Source: Echinometra lucunter
Taxonomy: Eukaryota > Echinodermata > Echinoidea > Camarodonta > Echinometridae
Reading direction: 5' to 3'
Assembly: GCA_029962745.1 (NCBI GenBank)
Contig: CM057152.1
Span: 19,710,774 to 19,774,773 of the forward strand
DNA length: 64,000 nucleotides
Below, piece by piece: positions 1 to 11,400 of the stretch. The translations under genes were made by a program, and so were the position numbers. Below the pieces are notes generated by a model. It saw nothing but the letters and a program-made list of their open reading frames with translations, did no database searches and was not told the DNA's origin. Positions within the stretch are counted from its first letter, which is position 1. Every line of letters begins with the position of its first letter.

Positions 1-1797
1 CTTCTTTTTTTTCATAAATTTCTAAACAAGTTCTCCACCTATGCAATTAAGCGTTTGTTGCAATATACAATGCTGAACAGTGACAAGAAGGAAGAAAGAC
101 ATTGTACATTTTTATATTGAATTTTTGAATGTGTATGTTACAGATTTTATTGCTAATAAATTGAAATAATCAAATATCAATGATTACTGAATGTTATATA
201 AAGTGGTATTCATTGTATGAATAATAGAGATTGACATAATACAGAGGGATGTAGAGAGAGGTGGAGACAGAGTGAAATAAGAGGGGAGAGAGAGAGAGAG
301 AGAGAGAAGGGAGGGGAGGGGGGAGGGGGAGGGAGAGAGAGATGTCAATATTACAAAAAAAATACTCATACATGTACATCAGTGAATTGAACAGATCAGT
401 TTCTGGAACAGTTTTGAATTGCCCAACTCTATCACTATGGTTAGAAAGAAACATGTCAGTTCATGAATCAATTTTGTAAAAAAAAAGTCCACAAAAATAT
501 TGCCAAAGTGACAAAGGCAACATCCAAAGGGATCATCTTAAATTTCTGAAATATATTGCACAACTTTGTGTCACATACCATGTGGATGAAATTCATTTTC
601 ATCAAATGCAAATTAAGGGACGTATAATTCTCACCTAATGCACTGCAAAATTTGACAAAAACTGAATTTTCATGAAATGTACAGGCTGACCTAATTTGAA
701 AATGAATACATTTTTTTCCTTTAATGGGGGTGATGATCAATATTTTGCGAGATGATCTGATGAAACATTCTTCTAAAGTGTTACAACTACAAAAGAGTAA
801 AAAAGCGAATGCCAGATGAGAATTTAGAGTAAAATAAATCCTACAGGAAGTTCTATTCAGATTTGCAGATAAATACAGAACTGACCATAAGAATAACAAA
901 CAGGAATGTTTCATAATGGAAGTTCGGTTCAATAAAACATTTTTTAGAAAATATAGGGTATTTCTCCATTCAAAATACATGTTTTGAAATCTGAATGTGA
1001 TACATGTAGATTTTAGTATTCAAGAATATACCTAGCAGCATATCCAAACTTCGAGTGTTTCAAAAATGAACTTCATTTACTAGTTGCAAAATGCAAAGAA
1101 CGTGCACTGAAGTACTCTAGCAAAGTATGTCTGCCTCCTGTCTAGCCAGAGACAGCACTGGACAAGGACACACACTAATCTTTGTGAACCTGTTTGGTAT
1201 CCCAGAAGGTAATCGCGCTCTGTATACACAGACTTTATGTACAAGAGGTCAAACTTCAGAGTGGAGAGAAGTAAATTTCCAAGTGCACATGAAGCAATAA
1301 ATCATTGTTTTTTGGTAAGTTATAAGTTGTCATTATAAACATAAGAAGTAAAATATCATCAATCATTTATTCAACTTTAAGATAATGTTACTTTTGTAGC
1401 TAAGAGAATCAAGCTTCATCACATACGCGATGTAGTCGCACTATTTGTCAAGAGGTCGCAAGAATTGCCTATGCCTGCTTGTACAGCGCTGTTGCTTCGC
1501 GACAGTGTTTGCGACAGCGCTGTGTATACTATAGCTCCCTTCTGTCTAAATCAGAATGTGTAATTTCTGAAGCCAAGAAATATTTCTGGCAGGGAAGTTC
1601 ATATTCATATACCCACTCCCTATGGCAACCAGATTCACATGGTTCCTAAGCCAAGGGAATCAGACAACCACTAATTGCATCTATGTGGAGCACAAACAAG
1701 CCACTCCTAGAACAAACAAATTGAGGTATTAATATATTATTTTCAGTCTAATACTCAACATTCCAATTCCTATATGGGGTTGGTCATGATTTCAGTA
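1..1797. other. CCDC32 3' flank and probable 3' UTR
   Basis: No coding sequence is supported here. A GA-rich microsatellite lies at about 255-345. The minus strand carries an AATAAA hexamer (plus-strand TTTATT at 1366-1371) about 430 bases downstream of the CCDC32 stop, a candidate polyadenylation signal. The remaining open frames are short and of low complexity or featureless. Confidence 0.5.
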
Positions 1798-3453
1798 TCA
1801 TCTGCTTCCGGAGGTCTCCTCGTCTGCCTCCTCCTCCGCCGCTTCCTGGGTCACTGCTTGTAAGACATCTCTCCTCAACAATTCTTGCAGTTCTTCAGCT
1901 GTTAAGGCTTGCTCCGGAAACATGCGTCTCTTCAAGGCTGCTACCTGGGTATCACCACCCGCATCACAGTCACTATCAAAGAAGTCATGAGCAGAGTTGG
2001 AAGAGACAAGATGTCTGGCAGAATCGTGCCTGGCCTCGTCAAGGGTTCTGAGGATATCTCTGGAAGTGATTTTCTTGCTGGCTGCCTGACCGGTGCTTGT
2101 TTTTCCTTTCAACTTTTGTAGCTTTGTCTCTGTTGAAAAAAAAAATGAATACACTATTAGACTCATCTGTTTGTAAGGTTTACTAAATGACAACCTAGAC
2201 AGTGTAGACTGTATGAAGACCGGGAAGGGACATGGACATGGTAAAAAGAAAAAAAAATTAACATTCCTTTATCTGTGCAAGCTCTGTGGCCTTTTGCCAT
2301 ATCCCCATAATTCTGAAGGTGTTTAATTGCATGTACATAATCTGCATACTCAAAAAACCTGATCCTGGATTTGTACATCAACTTTGCTGCTGAAGCTAAT
2401 CTGTGCATTCCACTGATGTTTTAATGCAAGTTCTAATTTTGGATTTTAAATATCTTTTAAATCATGCCTTGGAAATCATACCTTGGAAGTAGGCATAAAG
2501 TTATACAAAACTTAGTTGCCTCTCGGTGTCCACTGTTCAGTAATGAATATTGACTTTAGAACAGGTGCAGTGCAGTTGTGGATGTGCATGGACAATTAAA
2601 TAAAAATATCATTTTGAATAATCCAACAAAACTCAAAAAGCTACAAACTTCATCATTCATGACTGGCATTTCAAAAAGAGAATCTAATATAGACATATAA
2701 ATTTCTGCTTTGATGAGACAGGATAAGATAGGGTCTTACTGTCACTGTCTGCAGTTCAGTCAAAAGTTTTTATTATCGCAATTAAAAAATAAATTCTTGC
2801 CATGATTAATGTACGGTTAGACTACTGATCACTGGCTGAGAGCACCTGTAGGTCAAAACGGCGTTTGGAATAGCGAAACAAATTGCTGATGCGAACGCAA
2901 AATACGTTGACTTAGATCTTACGTTGACTTAGATCTATAAAAGAGAAGAAAAGTTTTGATTTTATATACCAGCATTAGCAATGTTCCTGAGGCTCTCAAT
3001 TTTCCCCTTTCTGCTTCATATCTGATGAATGAACTGAAAATTGTGAATTTTAAGGAGAAAACTGACGCTTATCAGACTCGTAGGTCGACAGCATGTCGTC
3101 GAGTAACCAATAGAAAAGCATGCTATGTAGTTTCGGTACAGACTTGTCACATTTTCGGGACGAGGTCAATTCATTGACCGAGTACACAGGATGAGTGGCT
3201 GAGAGCGAGACTAAATTCACTAATAATAAAATCCCGATACATGAATTCATATAGGTGGGACCGTACTTAATGGATGCTCACCTAAAGACTGCAAATACCC
3301 GTCTGCTCGCCATGTTTCACTGTCTTGGTTATGGCTAGAATCACTAGTTGTCGGTGAAAAATCATCCTCGAAAGAAAGTTCGTGATTTTCTCTCCATTCT
3401 TCACTCACTTTTCCAAATGCAAGATCGTTATTACGGCTGTCGTCGTTTTCCAT
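1798..3453 (-). CDS. CCDC32: Coiled-coil domain-containing protein 32 (AP-2 assembly factor), two coding exons
   Basis: Exon 1 is 3282-3453 and exon 2 is 1798-2129. The donor reads TTTAG|GTGAG and the acceptor TTTTTTCAACAG|AG. The split codon (G+AG) gives Glu and joins YLQSL to ETKLQKLKG. The product is 167 residues; vertebrate CCDC32 is about 185. Visible family features are an acidic N-terminal half, a DSE..YLQSLE segment around residues 44-58, the conserved ITSRDILRTLDEAR helix in the middle, a DFFDSD motif, and a LTAEELQELL segment before an acidic Glu-rich tail. The ATG at 3453 has A at -3 and G at +4; an in-frame ATG 12 codons upstream (3489) has a weak context. Known of the family: CCDC32 helps assemble the AP-2 clathrin adaptor in the cytosol and takes part in endocytosis. 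Identification is from remembered family motifs and was not searched. Confidence 0.85.
2130..3281 (-). other. CCDC32 intron 1
   Basis: A 1.15-kb phase-1 intron bounded by GTGAG and CAACAG. It contains a short direct duplication (GTTGACTTAGATCT) near 2907-2936 and no recognisable element or exon. Confidence 0.7.
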
Positions 3454-3558
3454 AATTTTCCCCAAAGCTAGTCTTAGTTGAATGCGCATTAAAATAATTT
3501 GTTCATAAAATTATAAGAGGCTGATCTGGGCTCCACCCACTCCCCTGAATTAAGCCTT

Positions 3559-3590
3559 TCTTCTTCTCCCCCCCCCCCCCCCCCCCCTTC
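3559..3590. repeat. Poly-C tract
   Basis: An almost pure C run lies just upstream of the CCDC32 start on its coding strand. It is one of more than twenty long G or C homopolymers in the window. Confidence 0.8.
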
Positions 3591-3682
3591 CTGTTGAAAT
3601 GACTGAATTCTATTTAAAAGACATTTCTTTCAGAGTTTTGCTCACATTCTTAGTTCTCTGATGTAACATGTATCTTAGCTCT

Positions 3683-3854
3683 GTAACGTAAAGAGATACA
3701 ATCAATCTTACAATCAATTGTATCTCTTTAGTACATGGTTTGCCATAGGCTTACAATTGATATCAATCGTAAGTCTATAAGCCATGTACTAAAGAGTCTA
3801 CAAACCATGTACTAAAGAGATATAATTGATTGTAAGATTGATTTTATCTCTTTA
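3683..3854. mobile_element. Foldback MITE, copy 1
   Basis: Terminal inverted repeats begin GTAACGTAAAGAGATACAAT on the left; the right end reads the same motif in reverse complement, with degradation. Internal short inverted blocks contain TAGTACATGG and GATATCAATC. A related copy lies at 23087-23219. The element abuts the pentanucleotide tail of the LINE at 3854. No coding capacity. Confidence 0.7.
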
Positions 3855-4970
3855 TAGAATAGAATAGAATAGAATAGAATTTATTGACTCTTACGACCCC
3901 CTTCTGGGGTATGAGAGTACAACACATTTACATGACATGATAATGATACAAAAGAAAATAATGTATACAAACATATACTAATAATACAGAAGAAAAATAC
4001 CGAATACAGTGTACAAAAAAAAACAACAACACTAAAATACAAATGTATAACGGTATGAAGATGTTCTAAACCTAGGCTATGCTAAACATGAATTTACAGT
4101 ATCATACAGTGTGGCAAGCATGCTTCAAAAGTGGTGAAAACCACATGAAAGATTATAAATACTTACAAAAACTATATAAATAGTCTAACTATCTAACAGG
4201 TCATAACTTCTATTTTGTACATTTACATAAGAGAAATGTAATTTGGCTTGTTAAAATTCATGCAGACTAACAAAGTGTGATGTAACTCAACTGTCATATA
4301 TGAAATGCTTAACATACAGCAAGACTGTACTACAAATCAAGGATTCTCGGTTGCTTAACTGACCTACCACTTCGGGTTGTAACATTCCTGTTTATGAGCG
4401 TCATTTGATTGGATTGTTCAGATTTACATTTATATAGGCCAGCAAAATATGACATTATTTTCCTTAAAAAGAGTACTAATTTCTTCAGCTGACCTAAACT
4501 AGAATATAAGAATAAATTCAACATGTGTAATGAGCAAGGTCGTTTAACTCTTGCTTTATTACCTAAATACAGCTCTCTTTCCTTTCTGAAAAAGGGACAT
4601 ACAAAAACATAATGAAATTCATCACCAGACTCCTGCATATCACAGCATGGACAGATAATACTGGTTTCATTAAGGGCTTCCGTGAATCTGTTATTATTAA
4701 TTGGTAAACGATGTGACCTACTTCTAAAACGACTCAGTGTTATTCTATCTTTTTTACTCAGCAAAACTAAATACCTTTCAAACAGACAATCCTTTTTGAA
4801 GATCCTATAATTCAGGCATACACTGTTTGACCATATTTTTGCCATTACATCCTGTTTTGAAATATCGTTTAATCTCAACTTCAGAGTGCTCAGTATCCAA
4901 CTGTTACTAAATCCTTCTCCTTGCTTCAGCCAAACAATCCCAAGACCAGCATGATTCATTTATGTTATAC
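3854..4970 (-). mobile_element. 5'-truncated non-LTR retrotransposon (LINE)
   Basis: Reading on the minus strand, the 3' end is a (TTCTA)n tail (3854-3880) preceded by an untranslated stretch. The C-terminal reverse-transcriptase-polyprotein remnant lies at 4330-4959. The fragment encodes LSRFRSRSHRLPI, then CPCC...DEFHYVFVCPFF, the Cys/His cluster typical of the C-terminal domain of many LINE ORF2 proteins. Everything 5' of this domain, including the catalytic YxDD region, is missing. The clade is not determined. Confidence 0.8.
4330..4959 (-). pseudogene. LINE ORF2 C-terminal fragment
   Basis: A 209-residue open frame lies within the truncated LINE. It begins inside the element at an internal Met and ends at a natural stop. 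The zinc-binding-like arrangement CxxC...H....C sits near residues 103-121. It has no catalytic domain, so it is a dead fragment although still open. Its openness suggests a fairly recent insertion. Confidence 0.75.
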
Positions 4971-5081
4971 CCAAGTAAATTTCCCGGGGGTATATGTCTC
5001 ATTGAGACCTGTACATCATCCGCGCAAATCACTTTCTGAAAATCAATTTCTGAAAAGCACCCCAAAGCACCCTAATTAAGG

Positions 5082-5480
5082 TAGCAGTAATTTTAATACC
5101 CTAAAGAGGGAAACATTTCTAACAGCTTCGATTTTTATGCCCTTAACAGAAATTTTATCCAAGGATTGCATCATTACATCTGATTTCCGATACCCTTAAT
5201 GGGATACGAGGGGTCTCCACCTAGCGCTGAAGCCGGGCTGAAGCTGGTGCTGAAGAAAGTAAAGCCTTTCCCCCTTTTTTCATGACACCCAAGGAACGTG
5301 AGTTAAAGTAGGAGTGGTTTTGATACCCTAAACAGGGAATCGTGTCCAACATCTCCGATGTTTATACCCTTAATAGGGAATTTATTCAAGGATTGCATTA
5401 TCATTCCTCTGAATTTGATACTCTTTTCCTAGATTTTTCCTGTTTTTGATACCCTTAACGGGATCTCTGGGTTCCCCACC
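5082..5480. repeat. Tandem duplication, about 227-bp unit
   Basis: Two diverged units start at about 5082 and 5309. Each contains TACCCTWAANRGGGA-type imperfect palindromes and the phrase CAAGGATTGCAT. The second unit is followed by another GATACCCTTAACGGGAT. Probably part of an unclassified dispersed repeat. Confidence 0.6.
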
Positions 5481-5558
5481 CGGTGCTGAAAAACATTTAA
5501 TCATTTGTCCCTCCCTGCAGCCCGGGCCGCCAGCATCCTTCTAGCTGTACCATGCATA

Positions 5559-5576
5559 CCCCCCCCCCCCCCCCCC

Positions 5577-5627
<51 letters not shown>

Positions 5628-5660
5628 CCCCTTCCTGTCTTATCCTCCTCTCTCCATCTC
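5559..5660. repeat. Poly-C run followed by (CT)n microsatellite
   Basis: About 19 C residues run directly into an uninterrupted (TC)n tract and a degenerate CT-rich flank. The open frames across it are repeat translations (Ser/Leu or Glu/Arg runs), not genes. Confidence 0.9.
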
Positions 5661-6305
5661 TCTCTCTGTTTCTTTCTTTCCTTCCCCTCCTATTAAATAC
5701 CATTTCAGTCTATTACACTCTAAAGACAATGGCCAACATTCAGTAACATCACTTACACATTTATTAAAGCAATATACTATTCATAAATTACTCTGTAAAT
5801 AAGAGATGTAAATAATATACACATACATAGACACATAGAATGTTCATAGTCACCACTTCTATGTTTCAGTGTTTACCCACTAAATAACTGTATGGAACAA
5901 CAATAAAAGTAATAAATAAAAACAAAACAAAACAGATATTATATCATTTCATTTCTAAATTAATTTCCATTCTTTTGAGCAAAAATCTCAAACTATTTCT
6001 GAGAGGCAGGAAATGAGTCAGACTTGATCTAATTTGCATGATATTTCCAAACTTTAAATCAAATTCTGATTCTTACTTACCATCAGAGTATCATTAATAT
6101 GTATCTGGCATTTGACATGATAATACATAGGACACAACTTTATACTTTCAGTTTAGCCTAGAATTTGAATAATAAACTATTTCTTTATTCACAATGTTTG
6201 TGAAGAGGTTATTACATGTATTTGAAAACGTAAGTTGTTCCGAAAATCTTATAAGCAAATAAATCTATCGGAATTTCTCTGAAACTGTTTTTTGGTTATA
6301 AATGG

Positions 6306-6513
6306 CAGTGGCAGATCCGAGGGGGGGGGATGCCGAGGACTTTTTACAAATTTTTAGCTTATGAGCAATTTTTTTTGGGGGGTGGGCACCTAGAAATGCA
6401 GAGGACCTTTTTTTTTTTTGCTTGCTTGCTTGTTAGTAAATTTTTGGGTAAAGCAGACACCTAAAACAGTCAGTCCCCCCCCCCCCCCTTTCAAAATTCT
6501 GGATCGGCCACTG
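6306..6513. mobile_element. hAT-like MITE
   Basis: The left end is CAGTGGCAGATCCGAGGGGG. The right end, reverse complemented, reads CAGTGGCCGATCCAGAATTT and then a poly-G run. This is the CAGTGGC-plus-G-run terminus also seen at 27298. It is 208 bp with no coding capacity. Flanking 8-mers agree only partly, so the target-site duplication is not convincing. Confidence 0.65.
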
Positions 6514-7559
6514 AATAAGTGTGGCAGCAAGTTATGCTTGAAGAATATAATCAAATAATTATGATATACATGTAGCTCTGTGGTCTAGACAAATACTGGG
6601 GAAGTGAGCCTGTTTAGGGCAAATTCAACGCTGACCCATCCGATCATGATTCATCAAACTTAAAACAACATCAGAATTTGGAACTAAGTTGGTATTGATT
6701 AAAGAGGCTTAAGCCTGAATCCAGAAGGATAAATCCTAATTTAATCAAGAGAGTTCAAGGCACAAACATGTAATTCACTTTTACACAGGCATCCTCTACA
6801 AAGAGTTAGCATATATGCATGTATTTCTAAATGCTAATGACATCACACGTACCTTTCTCTGTAGGAGTGCTTTGACTGATTTAACATACATAAGGCTTTG
6901 TGATAATACAATTTTAACTAGTTTTAAGATCATTGAAATGTGAAATAAATATTCATTATATTGACATAATAAGAGCACAAATACAGATGTTTTTTAAAAT
7001 ATCACTTCATTTTCTAGTCATTGTGCTGTAGTTGCTTTGATACATAACATTCATATTATGTTCTAGCATTTACATCGAATTTCATATTTGCACACTATTT
7101 CTGACTGAAAAAAAAGCCATAGTAATCAATTATGATTAAAGCTCAGGGCTATTCAACAAAGAAAATGTGTATAAACAAATTTAAAAACCATAAGACAAAG
7201 ATGCTTATCTTTAAGTAGAACATAACAGTTTTAAACCCAGCAATATCTAACCTAGGCATGTGGCATCATATTACACAAGTAGCCTATGAAGGCTGTGATA
7301 TCTCATGCTACATTATCTAATCAAATATCAATAACATTGAATGATAATCTTGCTTCATGAGCATTGAATTTTTTTTTTCTAGTTTTAGGTTAATCTGAAA
7401 ATAAAATGTTCTTAGGATCAGTTCTGTTTCAATAAACCATTTTCAATGCATGAAAACATTCATAACTCTCACTCCCTCCCTCTCTTTGTCTCTCTTTCTC
7501 TCTCCGACTGTCTTGCTCTCTAAACTGACTCAAGATTTTGCCGCATACACCCATTAGCA

Positions 7560-8183
7560 TATAACGTCGCCTTCCCGGAAAAAGGCCACTAAAGCGCAGT
7601 TGTGCGAAATGCACGTTTTCGAGAAAAACGCGAATGAAGTTTTGACCTTATTTTGAGCTTTTAGCAGCTAGCATATTATTTTTCCGTCCTAACTCTCAAA
7701 CTTTCTGACAGAGCAAGATTTTTTCTTCAGTGATATTTTGTGCTTTTATTTAAAACACTCTAAAGGCTTTCTAATCATTAGCATTTCATCCTTAACGGCT
7801 TTCTTCCCGGACCAAAAAATGCGCGAGTACGTAAATCCAGTTCCCGGAAAAAGGCCGCTAATGCGAATCGGTCTATGCGCATAAGCACGTTGAGCGAAGA
7901 ATAGTGTCTTTCTTCCGGGAACAAAAAATGCGCAATAGTTCCCAGAAAAAGGAAGCTATTGCAAATCGGTCTGTGCATGTAAGCACGTTGAGTGAGGAGG
8001 AATTCACATGCTCGCGTAATTTTGTTTTCTGGCTTACCAGTCATAATGACGTTAAATTGAGGTTCGAGAATGGTACGAGAAGAAAGCTTATGACATGCTT
8101 TTTCCATTTCTGCAATGAAGAAAATAGCGGGAAAATTGAGAAAAGGTCAATAATTTCCCTTTTTCCGGGAAGCCGACGATATA
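7560..8183. mobile_element. Foldback element with CTTCCCGGAAAAAGG termini
   Basis: The left end at 7560-7585 (TATAACGTCGCCTTCCCGG...) is the near-perfect reverse complement of 8158-8183. Inside, a unit of about 110 bp carrying TTCCCGGAAAAAGG, AATCGGTCT and AAGCACGTTGAG is repeated near 7840 and 7950. The interior is richer in CpG than its surroundings. The open frames on both strands are by-products of the palindromic structure. Confidence 0.6.
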
Positions 8184-8461
8184 TACTGGTAAGTGGTAAT
8201 ATATTGGACAGATAGGTAATGGGACAAATAACATTTCCTACCATAATCATAGTAGCTTATAGATACAGAATATTATCCCATATTGCTTACATGAAATGAA
8301 AATCAATGCAATTAAACAAAAGTAACTTTGCATACATTATGAGGAAACCAGACAAATTACTCAAGGTGAAAAATTTCATAAAAGGATCAAGATTATTGCA
8401 TTTTCAAGAGAAAGGACGGAATATTGAAGATAACATCATACGGCAAATTGGAGTATGTCTT

Positions 8462-11400
8462 TCAGTCTTCGTCATCTGAGAAAACATCTGTAGCTTGTGA
8501 CAAGGAAGTCATCTGCCGACTTAATCCACCTGAAATTAAAAAAAAAAAAAGTTTGAGCAATGAGAGGTAGTTTCAGCCACTTGCAACCAACTTTATCATT
8601 CTAAGGTAAATGAAACTTGATCCATTATCATTGTGATGATATACATGGGTGTTTTTTTTTATATTATTATTATTTTTAATGCAGGGTCCTTAAGTTTTCT
8701 ATAAAAAGTAATAATAATAATAATACTCATTTTTTATATAGCGCAAATTACAATTAAGTCTCTAAGCGCTATGGAAAAGAAGAAAAGCAAGAAGTGAGCA
8801 TAGAAGAAATGAAATAGTATGTGGTACAGAACATAACAGCATGCAAAATAACAGGAAAATTACAAATACATGACATTATATAAGGCTAAGATATTATGTT
8901 GTGAAAAGATACGATTTTAACCAGGACTTAAACTGATCAAGAGACGAGCATTCTTTGACATCACTTAGGAGTTTATTCCATAGTTGAGGGACTGCATGTT
9001 GAAATGCTCTATGCCCATATGATATTGTAGATACCGTAAGGGGGACTAACAATTGTTTGGAACTGGAACGTAGTTGCCTAATTGGATGATACTCTTTGAG
9101 AAGCTGTTGTAAATAGAGAGGAGCTAATTTATGCTGACATTTGAATGCTATTACAAGGAGTTTAAACAATAATCTGTCTTTAACTGGTAGCCAGTGTAAA
9201 TTACGAAGTATTGGAGATATTGATTCTCGTGACTGGGTTCGAGTAACAAGCCTGGCAGCGGAATTTTGTATTCGCTGCAGTAATGGACTACAATAACTAC
9301 ACTATTCTTTCATTCTTGATGTAAATATTGAAGTGATGAATATCAATGAAGTTGACGTACCTTGCATAGGTGCTGCCTTGGTAGGCGTCCCTGCAAAACC
9401 TCTGATTATGAAAAAAAAAGTAAGTGCAAAGAGGAATAGTGAGGAGAATTAAACTAAAACTGCAAGAAAGATACATGCAAAGCTAGTAGTCTTCTGGAGA
9501 GTAAATTTGAGAGAAAGAAATCAACAATAGCTTGCTACTTAGAAATAAAATTTTCTATGCAACACTGAGGATAATACATTAATCATGTCTAAACCCATGT
9601 ACAGTGGGGTTATCAAATTTAGATATATCAGTTTATTCCATCTCAACATGAGAAATGAGCAAATCTCAAAAAGTGGAAAAGGATAATGCTGGAAATGTGG
9701 TTTTTGCTCTGTAGATTAACTTCGCGTTTACCTAATGTATTGAAAACTCAAGTACAATTTTTATGAATTTTACACTTCTCGTAATCATTATCACAAGATT
9801 TAAACAATGCCACTCACATATATATCTATTTATATACATTTTTTTCTGTATAACACTGCCATTACTGTACATGGACTTTAAACATGCACTAACTTTTCAA
9901 CTACCAAGTTTACAAAATAATTAAGGCAAGATGTGAATTGTGAACAGGTCCTAATACACTTGACAAATAATGCTTTAAAATGTAACTTGTCTGAAAACTG
10001 AAAAAAAAAGGAACAATGAATACAAAACTAAAATTTTCAAACACAGTGCAGGCCAATAGAAATTTGGACAGCTTACTATCATTGTTTCAATTTTACAAGA
10101 TGCATAGCATACTATAATAACCGTGAGTATGCATAATTTTTACAATATCAGCATTCGCTAGCTCTTTTCCAACAGAAGTAGAAAGGGATGGATTTTAACA
10201 CAATCAGCAAAGAATATATTATGCTAGATAAACTGGTAATAACATTATGCAATATGCAACATATTAACAATAAGTATTATGAGGCCCAGAGAGCCTTCAA
10301 ACTATAAATAGGAAAGCAAGTCCATAAAATTTTGCACAATTTCAAATGAATAAAAATTTAAAAACAATACAACAAGAAAAAATGCAGCCATTAATACGAG
10401 GATATCAAGATGGAAAAAGTATTGAAATTAATATGAAGGAGACAGAATAATTTTGAAAGCAAACAAATGGAATTGAAGGAAATATGTTAAAGGGAATAAA
10501 ACAGAAATAAATTGTCATATTAGTATCTCAATGAATGATTGAGAAAATGAAAATATGATGAAAAAACATTATTAATAATGAATGAATATGTGTAATAAAG
10601 ATAATGTAACTCAAAAAAATTGAAAATGGTTAATGAATGATGATCTCACATGAACTCTTCATCTATTACTACAGCAGCACATGATCTTCTCAGCATTTCT
10701 GCATGATCATTTCAAGCAAACAAAATCAAACTGGGATAATTAAGTCTGCATCAATTTCTTATAACTTTTAAGTGTAATTGTGTTTGTTTTTTTTTAAGCG
10801 TTACAGATATGTGTAAAAATATTTCCTACTAAAAAGTTATCGTGATATTTTCAATATTCTTGCTTCTTAAATTCTTACAAAACTCTCATCTGGCTTTTTG
10901 GTGGGTCTGTCATTTTGAATGTCATATCAACAAGACTCCCCACCCCCCCCCCCCCACTGCATATCTATTTCTCCCACATGAAGTAGTGAAATATAGATAT
11001 TAGTCCCATCTGAAGTATTTCTCTTCTTTCCATACAGGAATTCAAAAAGATAAATAGGAGCCATCCTACGAAAAACTTCAGAATAAACTAAAATAAACTT
11101 ACTCTCTCTTTGACTGATCTTCTTCCGTTTCTTCATCCTGTTCTGACCCAACAGGTGCCAGAGTCTGAGGGTTAAACTGGTTGAGAGGCTCCCCGATGAT
11201 ACCAATACTGTTGAAAAGATGGCAATAAAATTCTGTTTGTTTCGAGCTAGGTGAACTGAAATTAATAATAAAGCACACAAATATTCTTGCATAAAATTGG
11301 CTTTTGAATTAAACAAAAAGCAATACAAACCAAACTTGTGCAGATGAATTGATCTAAAGATTTCACATGAAGTCTAACTTTCAGACACAGTAACTATCCA

